A stretch of DNA of 64,000 nucleotides, from positions 20,214,562 through 20,278,561 of the forward strand of contig OY759217.1 in the NCBI GenBank assembly GCA_963662175.1. Reading direction: 5' to 3'. Position numbers and translations under genes: made by a program. Source of the DNA: Aradus depressus (Eukaryota > Arthropoda > Insecta > Hemiptera > Aradidae). Numbering within the stretch: position 1 is the first letter of the stretch; each line of letters starts with the position of its first letter. Under the pieces are notes generated by a model that saw only the letters and a program-made list of their open reading frames with translations, did not search any database and was not told the DNA's origin. Positions 1 through 9,884 of this stretch are shown here, piece after piece.

Positions 1-580
1 ATGTATTGCATTACAGAATTCTATATAGAACGTGTCTTTCAATGTTTCTACAATTTTTGCTTGAAGAGATTTATGATAAGCCCTAATTATAAGCTACCGC
101 GAAGTAAAGTGATCTCAATATACTCCTACGTCCGATTTCGGCCTTGAATCCTGAAATTCTTTTGAAAACTAGATCTCAAATTTGTGCAATACTTCCTTAC
201 ACTTAAGATATAGTAAAGTAAAAAACTATTACTCTTTGTACAGAATGTTAATGAAAGCTTTCTAGATAGGAAAAATTCGCAATATGGTGCGCGAAAAAGA
301 AGTGGAACATATGAACACTTTTAGTAGGATAATCAGTGGGTCAAGTATAAGAAATTGACCAACATTGAGTTGTGTGCTTTGTCAAGCTCGGATCGAACCC
401 TAATGTTCCTCAGGAATTAGCTGAATGGCTTAACCACATGTTGGACAGGGCTTAAATATAATGTATGAGTTTTACTATGTCAGTAACACTTCTAAACTTA
501 TTTGATTTATTGCCGAGTAACATTTTTTTTTATAAATATTTAATGGCAACTGTTGCATCACAGAACATTCAGCTAACATG
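1..580. other. No gene seen; AT-rich with a DR-A scrap
   Basis: No long reading frame or complete element is visible. About 95-150 matches the DR-A family (see 11395) around its 'GAAGTAAAGTGATCTCAAT' segment. The rest is unassigned. Confidence 0.4.
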
Positions 581-632
581 GTGGATAAATTTCGAGTGGT
601 GTGCACAAGCATAATCAACAAAAATAACTTAC

Positions 633-808
633 CTTTTGGTGGAAATCAAAGCGACACAACTCAGAAAAACTCCCAAACATTGTTATGTAAAAGTGACACA
701 AGTCGAAATACAACACTTCTTTGAATCTAGCCTTCTCCAGTGTGCGGTCCCAAAGAGACACTTACTGCCACCTAGAGGAATCTATTGGAACCCGAGGTGT
801 CGCTTTTC
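633..808 (-). other. Candidate splice-flanked exon region
   Basis: Read on the minus strand, the block is preceded by an acceptor-like tract ending TTTATTCAG (at 809-810) and ends with AAAAG then GTAAGTT (intron from 632), a near-perfect donor. Every frame across the full 176 bp has a stop, so it would be untranslated. A second donor (GTAAGTG, intron from 765) would leave a 43-nt exon with one open frame. No protein is recognised and no further exon can be joined with confidence. It may be coincidence. Confidence 0.2.
765..778 (-). promoter_or_regulatory. CTCF-like motif
   Basis: On the minus strand the sequence is CCTCTAGGTGGCAG, close to the general CTCF core (an AGGTGGCAG-type core after a CC pair). 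Only the motif match supports this; binding cannot be judged. Confidence 0.25.
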
Positions 809-889
809 CTGAATAAAGAGATCATTTTTCTTAACTCATTTGTGACATAAACAAAAAATTGACGAATTTTGAGTTATTTCACTTCTGAA

Positions 890-1118
890 GCGGGGGTCTT
901 TTGTCGCTCTGGTGGACTCTACTGTGGGGCTCTTAAATATTGCCTACTTAGGTTTATTCAATTAAAGTAGTACTATTTGACGAGTATCTGACATCATACA
1001 AATTCGGGGCTGTCGCTTAAAGTCCAATTCGAAGGACGGGGTGCTTAGGGTTTTGAAGGGCCTCGACTGGGTTTTGAGCCCTTGAATTAAGCCCAGTAGG
1101 CTAGTACGCTAACCCTGT
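890..1118 (-). repeat. SINE-1, degraded copy
   Basis: Old copy of the tRNA-headed SINE described at 50981. Conserved blocks are visible around 900-950 (GTCGCTCTGGTGGACTCTAC), 978-1000 and 1035-1055. The tRNA-like head (1070-1118) has decayed and its B box is not intact. Confidence 0.6.
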
Positions 1119-1422
1119 TTGTTATAGAAATGGAGTGGAATATACAAACTGAGGTATACTGCAGTAGCCCTTGCCCTAAAAAAGGGTTAAGGATCTTTGC
1201 AGATGTTTCCATGATAGATTACAAACACATGGACCCATAGACACTTACTCTCTTATCCACAGTTGCATATAATCTCCAATTGCAACCCCCGTTTTCCAAA
1301 CAAATAATATCAGATATACCTCACACTGCTGGGTGGCCATCTTCTTGCCATCTGAGCATTTCAAATTTTGAATAACCCTCCACCCAAATAAATATGTAAT
1401 TAATATACGTTTTATTACTTAC

Positions 1423-1460
1423 ATATTTTCGAAGACTGGAGAAAGAAGTGGCTGCACTAC
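1423..1460 (-). other. Candidate 38-nt internal exon
   Basis: On the minus strand a pyrimidine-rich acceptor (TCTCTTTTTTTTAG) is followed by 38 nt and then the consensus donor GTAAGTAAT. Two frames of the 38 nt are open. With the signals at 633-808 it could belong to one minus-strand gene running off the left edge, but no protein similarity is recognised. Confidence 0.2.
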
Positions 1461-1548
1461 CTAAAAAAAAGAGATCACATGCATTAAATTGTGCATATAT
1501 CTTATCAAAATGATAATGATTTTCGGTAAAATTATAATGATGGTTACA

Positions 1549-1605
1549 AAAGTCGTCGGTGAATCAACGGCAATGTACTTCTCCAGCACGAATTAATCAA
1601 TTAAA
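1549..1605 (-). repeat. DR-B fragment (3' end)
   Basis: Carries the reverse complement of the DR-B end (GTCGTCGGTGAATCAACGG, then AATGTACTTCTCCAGCACG). The family is described at 44450. Confidence 0.6.
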
Positions 1606-1832
1606 TTTTCGCTTTTCCGCACAAACCAATTGACCGTTTGACCTGAAAATTATGAACCCTCATAATTGGAATAATTTAAAAACTAAACATAGAACAAATG
1701 AAACAGGTTATTTGAATGAAAAATAATGACATAAGAATAAACTCTATAAACCAATAAAGAATTAATTGTAATTTCGGATATAACTGTTACAAAATAAGAC
1801 TTCTCCCAACCCATTCTAAATCAACAGGACAT

Positions 1833-2068
1833 CACAGGTTGTAAAATAAAAGTGTAATCTGACCTCTCAAAGATTCTATTATTTTATGCTAGCCGGCTTT
1901 CGCAATTTGATAATACAATTTTAAAACATAGGTAATTAAACATTTTAAATTATGTTTTTTAAATGGTTTTACCAGACTGTCTGATGATGTGGCAAACTCG
2001 AAAGTTGGCTGGCATAAAATAATAAAATCTGTGAGAGGTCAGACTACATTTTTATTTTATAACCTGTG
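1833..2068. repeat. Inverted pair of Penelope-type terminal repeats
   Basis: Two arms of about 70 bp (1833-1902 and 1999-2068) are inverted copies of each other with scattered mismatches. The right arm is preceded by CTGATGA and contains GAAA and a near-self-complementary hexamer, a hammerhead-like order. A single-arm relative lies at 40965-41092. Penelope-like elements are known for terminal repeats (pLTRs) that can be inverted and carry hammerhead motifs. No coding part is attached here, so the assignment is inferred. Confidence 0.5.
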
Positions 2069-2149
2069 AAATAATTTCCTAAGTTCATTGTTGATATCGA
2101 CTTGGCTACACTGGGAAAACTTTGGTTCCAAATTTGAAATATCAAAGTC

Positions 2150-2345
2150 TGATCCAACAAAACGTTTGTGAATACAAGTAAATCTACATTTGTGCTTTCC
2201 AATATTCCGTCTAAACGTCAGACACCCTTCCTAGAGTTATTGTAAAGGAAAAATGATTATATTTCTTTGTTGTCTCGTTCCATTTGTCTTGTTGAATATA
2301 GAAGTGGATTGAGCCTTGAAGAAAGTTTTAAGAAAGTTCTGTGTA
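2150..2345 (+). repeat. Dispersed repeat DR-C, copy 1
   Basis: Shares an ordered run of similarity with 6035-6212: 'TGTGCTTTCCAATAT', 'TGTAAAGGAAA', 'ATTTCTTT', 'TGTTCCATTT'-like blocks and a following GATTGAG motif. Only two copies are seen and no class can be given. Confidence 0.4.
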
Positions 2346-2349
2346 TTAT

Positions 2350-2950
2350 TACTTACTAGGAGGGTATGATCGGTTGGATTAATTAATTTGAAATCACTAG
2401 CACCTAAAATGAACCATCTCTAATTGCTTATTAGTATCTCAAGCAAAGATTAATTAATTTAGTACTCTACTCGACTTACTTGGTGTAACTATTTCTAGGC
2501 TTTATTAATATTCGAATACACGTCTGCTATCTATTTATGTCGATGTAGTGGAAATCTAATAAAATAAATATTTTCTCCTTGTGTAATAACAAGCAAGATG
2601 AAGATGTGTTGCCCCATCTTAAAAGAATTTCGTTTTATTTATTTTAGTAAAGCAGAGTTAAGCTATGTTCATTTTATTTAATATGTAAATGGACGAAATT
2701 ACAAAAGTTTAATTAACTATTGCAAAGCCGCCTGGAAATATAGATTTGAGCTAGTTTCAGAATTTGATTATTAATAATATATAAACAGGAAAATGTTTTT
2801 TATTTTTATTTTTTGTTAGTTATTTTTAAAGGATCATTTAAGTTAATTTTGTAAATTACTGCATTTGTATTTGAATTATTTTATTTTTTTATTTTGTCAC
2901 TTTTATATATGTGTATTATCGAGTAGAAATAGAAAAGATAACCCCTCAGA
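2350..2950. other. AT-rich stretch, nothing recognised
   Basis: No conserved repeat, motif or coding frame stands out. The 69-residue frame at 2865-3074 is AT-rich noise overlapping a terminal repeat. Confidence 0.4.
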
Positions 2951-3007
2951 CGGTCAATTTGACCATGAGTATTGTCTGTCAATAATATTATTATTATTAT
3001 TAATAAA

Positions 3008-3110
3008 AGAAATACAAATAAAGAACTGTTTTAACATTAATGTATTGTCTGATTTCACAAAAATATATACATAAAGTGTACCGGTTTCGGATAACGCCAT
3101 TGTTAGTACA
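3008..3110 (-). repeat. Penelope-type terminal repeat, minus orientation
   Basis: Read on the minus strand it contains CCGAAACCGGTACACTTTA followed by TGAAATCAGACAATACATTA. The same string order occurs at 47630-47745 (minus) and, with changes, in the palindrome arms at 7496-7730. The GAAA-CCGG-TA run matches the 3' side of a hammerhead core; the 5' CTGATGA side is degraded to CTAACAA. Confidence 0.5.
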
Positions 3111-3183
3111 AAGTTCACTACAATATTTTTTGTACATTTGTTCACGAAGTTAACATAATTATTTGTAAATGTTATGTTAAGGT

Positions 3184-3605
3184 AAGACCTCACCTCCCCC
3201 CTCCCCCTCTCTTATGGGACAGGGAGTAACAGTCTTAGGTAATCTCAGACAACATGACGATTGTATAAATATGACAAACTGTAATGTTTATTATTTATTA
3301 CCTCGATAATACACATATATAACAAACTGTACTTTTTATTATGAATAATATGTATAACATTTATTTATTTTATTTTCTAATAGCACTTCGATATTAAGTC
3401 ATATAGCCATTATATAACTCTATTCTTATATATGGTGTGTACTCTACAATAAATCCTAATCTTACTCAAATATTTGTAACAGAATATTCCGTCAAGCCTC
3501 CCTCCCCCCCACTTCTACTTCTCTAGAGGACAGAGTGTCACAGCTGTAGGTAATCTCAGGTAATCTGAGGACTGTATAAATATGACAACTTAGCAAACTT
3601 TAATG
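3184..3605 (+). repeat. Two diverged direct repeats
   Basis: The blocks 3184-3300 and 3490-3605 each run from a CCTCCCCC tract through a GGACAG(G/A)G(A/T)GT motif, AGGTAATCTCAG and TGTATAAATATGACAA to a TAATGT end. They lie between two oppositely oriented terminal repeats (3008-3110 and 3620-3705) and could be internal remnants of the same element. Confidence 0.5.
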
Positions 3606-3619
3606 TCACATGTGAAATT

Positions 3620-3705
3620 TGTGCTGAAATTGGTACACTTTATGTGTATATTTTTATGGAATCAGACAATATTAAACAAGTTCTTTGTTTTTATGTATTT
3701 TACTC
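3620..3705 (+). repeat. Penelope-type terminal repeat, plus orientation
   Basis: Contains CTGAAATTGGTACACTTTATG and GGAATCAGACAATATTAAAC, the inverted partner of 3008-3110. The hammerhead-like 5' half has been lost. Confidence 0.45.
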
Positions 3706-3754
3706 TTTATTAGTTTCGTATCCTACTCGACTTAGTTACGATTTTCACATATCC

Positions 3755-4114
3755 TCATAGGCTATTAGTACCTATCTGTGTTGCATAAGTCACAAGAAGA
3801 CTAATCAATTCAGGAAGTCGGTGAGAATATTGAATATTTTTTTTGTGCATAAATAAACATTTGCGAATGTTTCTTTCCGGTTCCATCCATTTAACTGCCT
3901 GCTTCATAGATGCTTTATCGACATCCATCACGCCTTTGCCACAACCAATATTTTTAGATATTTGGCGTAGTTCATTAGATCTTCCTCTTTTGCCAGACAG
4001 CCGCACGCTGGTTACCGGCGACACTATCTTAAGCCCTAACAGTCCAACCCTCCGCTTTAAGAGTTTCCTCTCCATCCTCACAATGCTGTCCAGGCACACT
4101 ACCTCTTTGCTTAC
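3755..4114 (-). CDS. Unassigned reading frame
   Basis: A minus-strand frame of about 114 residues is open, with a Lys/Arg-rich first half (ERKLLKRRVG near its start) and a hydrophobic end. The block is less AT-rich than its surroundings, which suggests decayed coding sequence of some element. A plus-strand frame (3843-4172) overlaps it. I recognise neither. It has no clear promoter, partner or conserved motif. Confidence 0.15.
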   Translation of the reverse strand, partial: VSKEVVCLDSIVRMERKLLKRRVGLLGLKIVSPVTSVRLSGKRGRSNELRQISKNIGCGKGVMDVDKASMKQAVKWMEPERNIRKCLFMHKKNIQYSHRLPELISLLVTYATQIGTNSL

Positions 4115-4322
4115 TCCAGGCTCCAGGTTTCAATTGCCTATTAATCAGGGAAACAGGAAGATTGGCCTGTAGTGTCTCAGAAGACAAGCCGGTCGGTTTA
4201 ATTCTGCCGTTCTTCTGATGTAATCCAGGCAGGGGGGAAGTGGCTCAAATCCTTTTAAACCGGGCTCCGAGATAAGGCCACGAGAAATAAGATTGTTTCC
4301 TACTTTAGTCCATTAGGACACG

Positions 4323-4347
4323 CCCCCCCCCCCCCCTTCCCCCCCAC
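4323..4347. repeat. Poly-C tract
   Basis: A run of 14 C followed by TT, another C-rich run and CACCC. Simple sequence. Confidence 0.9.
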
Positions 4348-4654
4348 CCTCCAAACTTACCCTCAGGGAACAACGATTTTTTTCTTTTCTAGTTCTCTTT
4401 ATGATTTACTTTAAGAGAGCACTGCTTTTAATTTATTTCGTTACAGATTTCTTTAAGATACTAGAAGATATAATGGTACCTTTTCTTCATCCTCTAGCTA
4501 TTACGATCTTCAATTTACAAACAACGAAAGTAGTATTTACTCACAAAAAAATTAAAAGAAAAGACGAAGGTAAGAATAAATCTGAAAATTGTAGAGGATC
4601 TTCTTAAGAAATAATAGAATATTCTTAGCTAACTGAATTTTATTCCTTTAGCAT

Positions 4655-4860
4655 ACCGAATTATTGTAATCTTGCGAAAAGGTCACCTGAACATGTTTTG
4701 ACCATTTTTGCGTTATTGTTTGTCTGTGTATGTGATTGGTTGTGAGCGTTCCAACTTAAAAACAATTGTAGACATGAACTTAAAATATGAAATGAAGATG
4801 TCACATGTACCAACCTAGATTTGAATCGATTGGCCGAAATCGAAATTTGAGGCCTCTTTA
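4655..4860 (-). repeat. DR-A, left part of an interrupted copy
   Basis: Starts with ATTATTGTAATCTTGCGAAAA and runs through TGGCCGAAATCGAAATTTGAG. The copy resumes at 5490 after the RTE insertion at 4873-5477. The family is described at 11395. Confidence 0.65.
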
Positions 4861-4872
4861 TTTTCGAACTTA

Positions 4873-5477
4873 CTTACTTACTCTTACTCCGTTGGCGACG
4901 AACCCTGAAGATCCTTAGCCGCCCACACTAGCCTTCTCCACCGCGATCTGTCGTGCGCCACCGGTCGCCAGTTCACCACGTGGTGTTCCACAGCATCCTT
5001 CTTCACCAGGTCAGCCCACCTCAGCCTTGGTCTTCCTCGTGATCTGGCTCCTTGGACCTGAGCGTCCATGATGCGTCCTATGGCTGTCTGCTGTCCGCTT
5101 CTCACCACGTGTCCAGCCCATCTTAAGCGCCGTGATTTCATATCTGCAACTACGGTCGGGTGTTGCCAGAAGATGTCCCTCAGCTCCCTGTTGGTTCTGA
5201 TCCTCCACTCTTGGGTTTCTCTATCCTTGACCGGACCGGCTATCTTCCTCAGCACTTTATTTTCAAACGTCTGGAAACGTTTCTCCAGATGTGAGGTCAG
5301 GGTCCAGGTTTCACACCCATAGATCAGAACGGGCTTTACCATGGAGCTGTAGATCCTATACTTCAGGTTCCTTGACAAGGCTCTGGACCGTAGCAGCTTG
5401 ATGACAGAGAAATACGCTCTTTGGGCCTGCAGAAGTCTTCTGTCCACCTCCTCCAACATCGAGTTGATGCTAGTTAC
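4873..5477 (-). mobile_element. RTE-type LINE, 5'-truncated, with target duplication
   Basis: The insertion is flanked by the identical 12-mer TTTTCGAACTTA at 4861-4872 and 5478-5489. It ends (minus strand) just after the ORF stop in a GTAA repeat (AAGAGTAAGTAAGTAAG), the short tandem tail typical of RTE elements. It interrupts a DR-A copy, so it is younger than DR-A. Confidence 0.85.
4884..5459 (-). pseudogene. C-terminal part of RTE endonuclease-reverse transcriptase
   Basis: An open frame of about 191 residues covers the region after the RT catalytic core. It includes YGCETWTL (about 49-56), the basic run RLRWAGHVVR (about 114-123), SRGRPRLRWAD (about 140-150) and a tail of RWRRLV followed by AKDLQG. 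These are hallmarks of the C-terminal tail in RTE-type proteins. The endonuclease and RT palm are absent because the copy is 5'-truncated, so it cannot be active. No internal stop is seen, which suggests a fairly recent insertion. Confidence 0.85.
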
Positions 5478-5489
5478 TTTTCGAACTTA

Positions 5490-5790
5490 AGTACTTTTAA
5501 AATAAAAGTTGTAGAAAACAGTAAAAGGCACATACTCGTATTATATAAAATACTATTTTTTCTGTTTCGGTTTGCGAGATACATGCCAAAAACTGTCCTG
5601 AAATGACGTTTTGAAACGCATTTCTTTAGATGATGGCATGATTTACGCGAAAACGGGTTAGTCCTATAAAAAAATTGATTCTTACCGAATATTTAATTAT
5701 GACTCATAGAAACAATTTTTTTATTATTGTTAGCTTTTTATTAAAAAATATACAAAAAAGTATATGTATCTCCTCTCAAAATCATTTCGT
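5490..5790 (-). repeat. DR-A, right part of the interrupted copy
   Basis: Continues from 4860 (AGTACTTTTAAAATAAAAGTTGTAG, GTTTGCGAGATACATGC, GGTTAGTCCTATA). Confidence 0.6.
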
Positions 5791-5945
5791 ACTGGAATTA
5801 TTAAAGAAAACCATTGACGCCATCAGATTACTTCCATATATCCGATAATGTCAGTATGAAATGAGTTTGTGAGAGGGAGAGTGCTCTGTAAAATCATGAA
5901 AGTCCTGTATAAGAAAGTCTTGTTATGAGGTTAAGAAGGTTATGA
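5768..5945. repeat. Fold-back MITE (MITE-W), degraded
   Basis: Left-side remnant 'CTCTCAAAATCATTTCGTACTGG' and right-side remnant 'CAGTATGAAATGAGTTTGTGAGAGGG' face each other, ending in AGTCCTG and AGAAAGTC fragments. See 21199 for a better copy. It adjoins DR-A as at several other loci. Confidence 0.5.
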
Positions 5946-6034
5946 AAGTTTAAGAAGGTTACATATTGTTTTAAAATAATTTTTGAACTTGGTGATTCAG
6001 ATGTCACTGCGAACGATATCAAATTCGAAGCCAA

Positions 6035-6212
6035 CGTAACGTTACCAAAAATATCTATATCTGTGCTTTCCAATATACCGTATTTACATCACACATACTT
6101 TCTATAGCTGTTGTAAAGGAAATTGACCTTATTTCTTTACTGCCCTGTTCCATTTTTCTTGATGAATAAAGGATGTGATTGAGGGTTGCAGAAATTTTAA
6201 ATATTATTGTGT
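6035..6212 (+). repeat. Dispersed repeat DR-C, copy 2
   Basis: Partner of 2150-2345. It ends exactly where the Helitron at 6214 begins, so the Helitron has cut this repeat. Confidence 0.4.
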
Positions 6213-6213
6213 A

Positions 6214-6737
6214 CTAGCAGTAATACCCGGCGTTGCCTGGGGAACTTTGACTTTTCTCCCAATATCTCCGATAAGGCTATTCAGTTCCTCGACAGTACAT
6301 TCACGATGTTATAATTTTCAATTACTCATACGGAATAAGGCTTATAGTCCTTCAACTGTAGTAACGCTAGCTTTGGAGCTAAAACTAATTTATTCAAAAA
6401 GATTTCTCATTAATCGTTGCAATGGTTTTCGAGTTACAAAGATTGAGTGAGTGGATGCTGGGATGGACCAGGGGTTGATTAAAAAATAGACCTTAACCTT
6501 CCGGTAGATAAAACTTATCTATTCAAAAAGATTCCTCATTAATCATTGCAGTGGTTTTTGAGTTACAAAGATTGCGTGGGTGGATGCTGGGATGGACCAG
6601 ATATTGAGGTACTGATACGCCTATAACCTTCCACAGACGATGACGAATAAATTTAAAAAAAAATTAATCAAATGCATCAAGCCGTTCGTGAGTTATAGCG
6701 GTACAACGCACAGACATTTACAGCTTTATATATAAGA
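6214..6737 (-). mobile_element. Non-autonomous Helitron, complete
   Basis: On the minus strand it starts TCTTATATATAAAGCTG and ends with a GC-rich hairpin (CCAGG, GCAACG-like loop, CCGGG) 8 nt before the terminal CTAG. The flanks are A at the 5' end and T at the 3' end, the A|T target of Helitrons, with no duplication or terminal inverted repeats. A near-identical plus-strand copy lies at 23743-24263, and the similarity begins and ends at exactly these bases. It has no Rep/helicase coding and two internal repeats of about 129 bp. It would depend on an autonomous Helitron in trans. Confidence 0.85.
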
Positions 6738-6754
6738 TTCTTAATTACCAGGAG

Positions 6755-6835
6755 GTAAATCTCCCCCCTCTCCAATTCATTTCAAACTGGCATTACTGTG
6801 TATAAGAAAGTATTATGAAAGTAATGGCTTCATCA
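6755..6835. repeat. MITE-W fragment
   Basis: Contains CCCCCCTCTCCAATTCATTTC, CTGGCATTACTG and TATAAGAAAGTAT. It lies directly before a DR-A copy. Confidence 0.5.
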
Positions 6836-6849
6836 ACTTCCAATAAATA

Positions 6850-7395
6850 AAAAGGTATTTTATTATAGTTGCTATGAGTTGCAATTTAAACATTATTTTG
6901 AAGTATTCCCTACGGAAATATATTTTACATTTTTTGAAGCGATATAACTTCAGTCTTATTGTTCCTAATTGAAATTTGAGGACAAACCGGCGATTGAAAA
7001 TTTGATAAGAATAATTTTTTGTAAGAAACAATTTTTTGAAAGGACTAACCATTTTTGCTTAAATCGAGCAAACGTCAAAAAAAAAAAACAGGTTTAAAGA
7101 TGCCATTTTAGAACGGTTTTGTATCTCGCAAACCAAGAGGCCTTCAAAAAAATGAATTGTATATACAATTTGCCATCAAGTTTTTTCTGTAACTTTTATC
7201 TGTAACAAATTTGTATTATGTCACGAAAATAAGCGCTAACTTGTAAAATGTACTAGATGTCGAAGTAAAGCTATCTGAGTTCGGCCAAAATCTAATAAAA
7301 TCTATGTTAACACATGTGACTAAATTTGAAACTGAGTTCATTACTACAATCCTTTTTGAGTTTAGAGCGCTAACAAAGTTCCGATCACTTACCCA
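6850..7395 (+). repeat. DR-A copy
   Basis: Nearly full length: it runs from CCCTACGGAAATATATTTTAC through GGTTTTGTATCTCGCAAACC and CATGTGACTAAATTTGAAAC to GAGTTTAGAGCGCTAAC. The ORFs here are AT-rich noise. Confidence 0.7.
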
Positions 7396-7495
7396 CAGTG
7401 ATTTATAACAAAATACAATTGGTTTTAACAAAATACAATGGAGTAAACGTTTTAGGAATGGGTTTACATTTAAAAATATAACTCGCTAAAAAGGG

Positions 7496-7730
7496 CTTGA
7501 AAAATAAAATAAAACTTGTTTATTTAATATATTGTCTAATTTCACTAACTATATATACATGGGAGTACTTTCGGTATTTCTACCATCCTCAGCCAAAAGC
7601 ATAAGAGATCCTGGTATACATAAGAGATTTTGGCTGAGGATGGTAGAAATACCGAAAGTACTCCCATGTATATATAGTTAGTGAAATTAGACAATATATT
7701 AAATAAACAAGTTTTATTTTATTTTTCAAG
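7496..7730. repeat. Perfect 103-bp inverted repeat
   Basis: Arms 7496-7598 and 7628-7730 are exact reverse complements around a 29-bp spacer. Reading outward, each arm has CTGAGGA, then the stem-loop GGTA-GAAA-TACC, then GAAA-GTAC-TC, then GAAATTAGACAATATATTAA. The last block is shared with the terminal repeats at 3008, 3620 and 47630. This fits two Penelope-type terminal repeats joined head to head. The lack of any mismatch implies recent formation, gene conversion or an assembly artefact. Confidence 0.75.
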
Positions 7731-7739
7731 TCCATTTGA

Positions 7740-8420
7740 ATTATTTCACAATATCTCTGCAATAATGTCAGTTTTCATCGCTAAAAAGGAACGTGGAGCA
7801 ACCTGTGATAGGGAAAATCGATGGGTTTTGTTTGACGACTACCCGTGCAGGCTAACTGATGATCGAGGTCTGATGATTGCTGATTGATAGGTGGAGGGAA
7901 TGCAGGGCAGTTCATGTTTATCGGACCAATGGATCCTAAGTTGATATACCCCAACCAGTCATAATTACACTCCTCTCTTGCAGTTATAAGTGAATTTATT
8001 CTCAAGGTTGTCCTATAGAAGGTTATGGTTACGTCGATGGCGCCAGTTTTGTATAACTTAAAACTGACTATCTATTCTCGTTCCGTAACATGCACAAGCC
8101 AAATTATAGTTTACTTGAGAGGCACTGCGTATTACTACCTTCGCTCTGGGTTTGGTTCGGGTTGAGTGGACTGTGGATTCTTGGTATGGGATTCCTAAAT
8201 TGTAAGATCAAATATAGGGAGGCCGGTGAATCATAATATTCGGGCCTGGGAAATGGAAGGGGGAAAATAGGAATGGGAGAGCGTCATGTTGCCTTGACAA
8301 CAGTTCAACGCCACATTTTCTGCTCTGTAGTAGCATTGCACTCCCGTCTCACATTGCACATCAGTCGCCTAATAGCTATCGTTTTACCTTTCTTTTAGTT
8401 TTCATTGATTGAAAAAATTA
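7740..8420. other. No gene or repeat assigned
   Basis: Mixed sequence. The short frames on both strands (7681-7887, 7781-8005) are not recognised. A weak SINE-1-like patch may lie near 8130-8200 (CTACCTTCGCTCTGG) but is too decayed to call. Confidence 0.3.
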
Positions 8421-8429
8421 ATTTTCACT

Positions 8430-8980
8430 TTCTCATACCTATGGTATGTCTGTCTGTGCATGTGTTTGTGTGTGTATGTGATTGAAAAATAGTTATCTCT
8501 CTACCCCAAGAACCATTGTAGCTATGAACTTAAAATTTGGAATGAAGAGGTAACATGTTCTAACTTAGTTTTGATAAGATTTTCGCCGACATCGAACGAA
8601 AATTAAGACCACATTCCTTCGGGACCTAACTACATTTTACAAGATACAGCTTATGTTTATGACCTAATCAAAAATCTTTTCGAGTAATAGTTGTAGAAAA
8701 TGATTTTTTACAAATCGTCCGGTTTTCGAGATACATGTCGAAAACCATCTTGAAATGTAGTTTTGAAACACTTATTTTTAGACGTTTCCTTAATTTACCC
8801 TAAAACGATTAGTCCTATCGCAAAATTAATTCTTACAAAAATTGTTCCTTATAAAATTTCCAATCGTTAGTAAGTCCTTAAGTTTCAGGTAGGATCAATA
8901 CGAATAAATGTTATAGCGCCTCGAAGAATGTAAACTAAATGTTTATAAGAAATATACCCAAGTAATTTTTAAATCGTTTC
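8430..8980 (-). repeat. DR-A copy
   Basis: Reverse-oriented and almost complete: it begins near CTATGGTATGTCTGTCTG, passes GTTTTCGAGATACATGTCG and ends with TTATAGCGCC-type sequence. It continues directly into MITE-W at 8990. Confidence 0.7.
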
Positions 8981-8989
8981 TCATAAAAA

Positions 8990-9066
8990 CGAACTTCTCT
9001 CTCCCCCTCCCCTTCTTAAAAGCGTAAGCATGGTTGGTATAAGAAAGTCCTGTAATGGCCACATCA
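8990..9066. repeat. MITE-W right end
   Basis: Contains CTCTCCCCCTCCCCTTCT, then TGGTTGGTATAAGAAAGTCC and the terminal ATGGCCACA. Same order relative to DR-A as at 21190-21199. Confidence 0.65.
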
Positions 9067-9069
9067 CAA

Positions 9070-9540
9070 TTTTTCACTATTATTTCTTAGTAAACGGAGG
9101 AAATAACGCTATTTACGGAAAACAAATAAAATGGGTAATGGGCGGGAGTTGGCAAGAGCCAGCGGCAACGTAATCCTATTCTTCAATGATCCGAGAGTCA
9201 TGATTCACCGGCTTGATACATTGCTCTTCGCTCCCGGGGATCCTAGAAACAAACCTAGGCAAAAAGCAGAAATCAAGACTACGGAGGATGAAGAACGAAA
9301 AGAGATAAACAGGTCTACTATTACCTACCCATCCCTCCCTGTCTTTTCGTGGTCGGCTCCACTGACCAGTTCAACAAAAGCTTAATCCTCTAGGCTTTTC
9401 AGTGACATATAGACATGGAAGAAAATATTAGAGTATTGTTCTCCTAAGAAATCAGTGCCCAGAGCTTATTCAAAGAAAAAATCTTCTCTAAAACGGATCT
9501 TTTCCAATTAGTATTCTCATAATGTGTAAACATCATGTGT
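9070..9540. other. No assigned feature
   Basis: The 84-residue plus-strand frame at 9131-9385 shows no recognisable motif and no conserved neighbour. Nothing else is supported. Confidence 0.3.
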
Positions 9541-9543
9541 GTC

Positions 9544-9603
9544 CACTGGAAAAGAAGGAAGGAATGAAATTATGAAATTTCATTCCTTCCTTCTTTTCCA
9601 GTG
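9544..9603. repeat. Perfect 28-bp hairpin
   Basis: Arms 9544-9571 and 9576-9603 are exact reverse complements with a 4-nt loop (ATGA); each arm begins CACTGGAAAAGAAGGAAGG. It could be a minimal fold-back element or a replication-slippage palindrome. Confidence 0.85.
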
Positions 9604-9659
9604 AGCAGCATGAGCTCAACGTTTTTGTTGTAACAATATTTTATTTGTTCACTTCATTT

Positions 9660-9840
9660 TGGTAAAATTTATACAACTGGCTTACGGTAACTAGAATAAG
9701 ATAAATGTAAGTATACAGAGTATACTAGACATATATAAATATAAATATATATATATATATGTATATTGTGCCATGTACACTCTGTATATTTACATGTATC
9801 TTATTTTAGTTACCATATGCCAGTTGTATAAATTTGACCA
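9660..9840. mobile_element. Palindromic MITE of about 180 bp
   Basis: Long terminal inverted repeats of about 64 bp (9660-9723 and 9777-9840) share TTTATACAACTGGC, GGTAACTA and TGTAAGTATACAGAG-type blocks with a few mismatches. The centre is an AT dinucleotide run. No coding capacity. Superfamily not determinable from the ends. Confidence 0.7.
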
Positions 9841-9884
9841 GTAGTATAAATATTAGCTTTTGTATAATCTAAGCATTCAACGCT

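Noticed and set aside
3755..4172. Host exon pair
   Set aside because: Frames are open on both strands, with no splice signals at the edges and no recognised protein.
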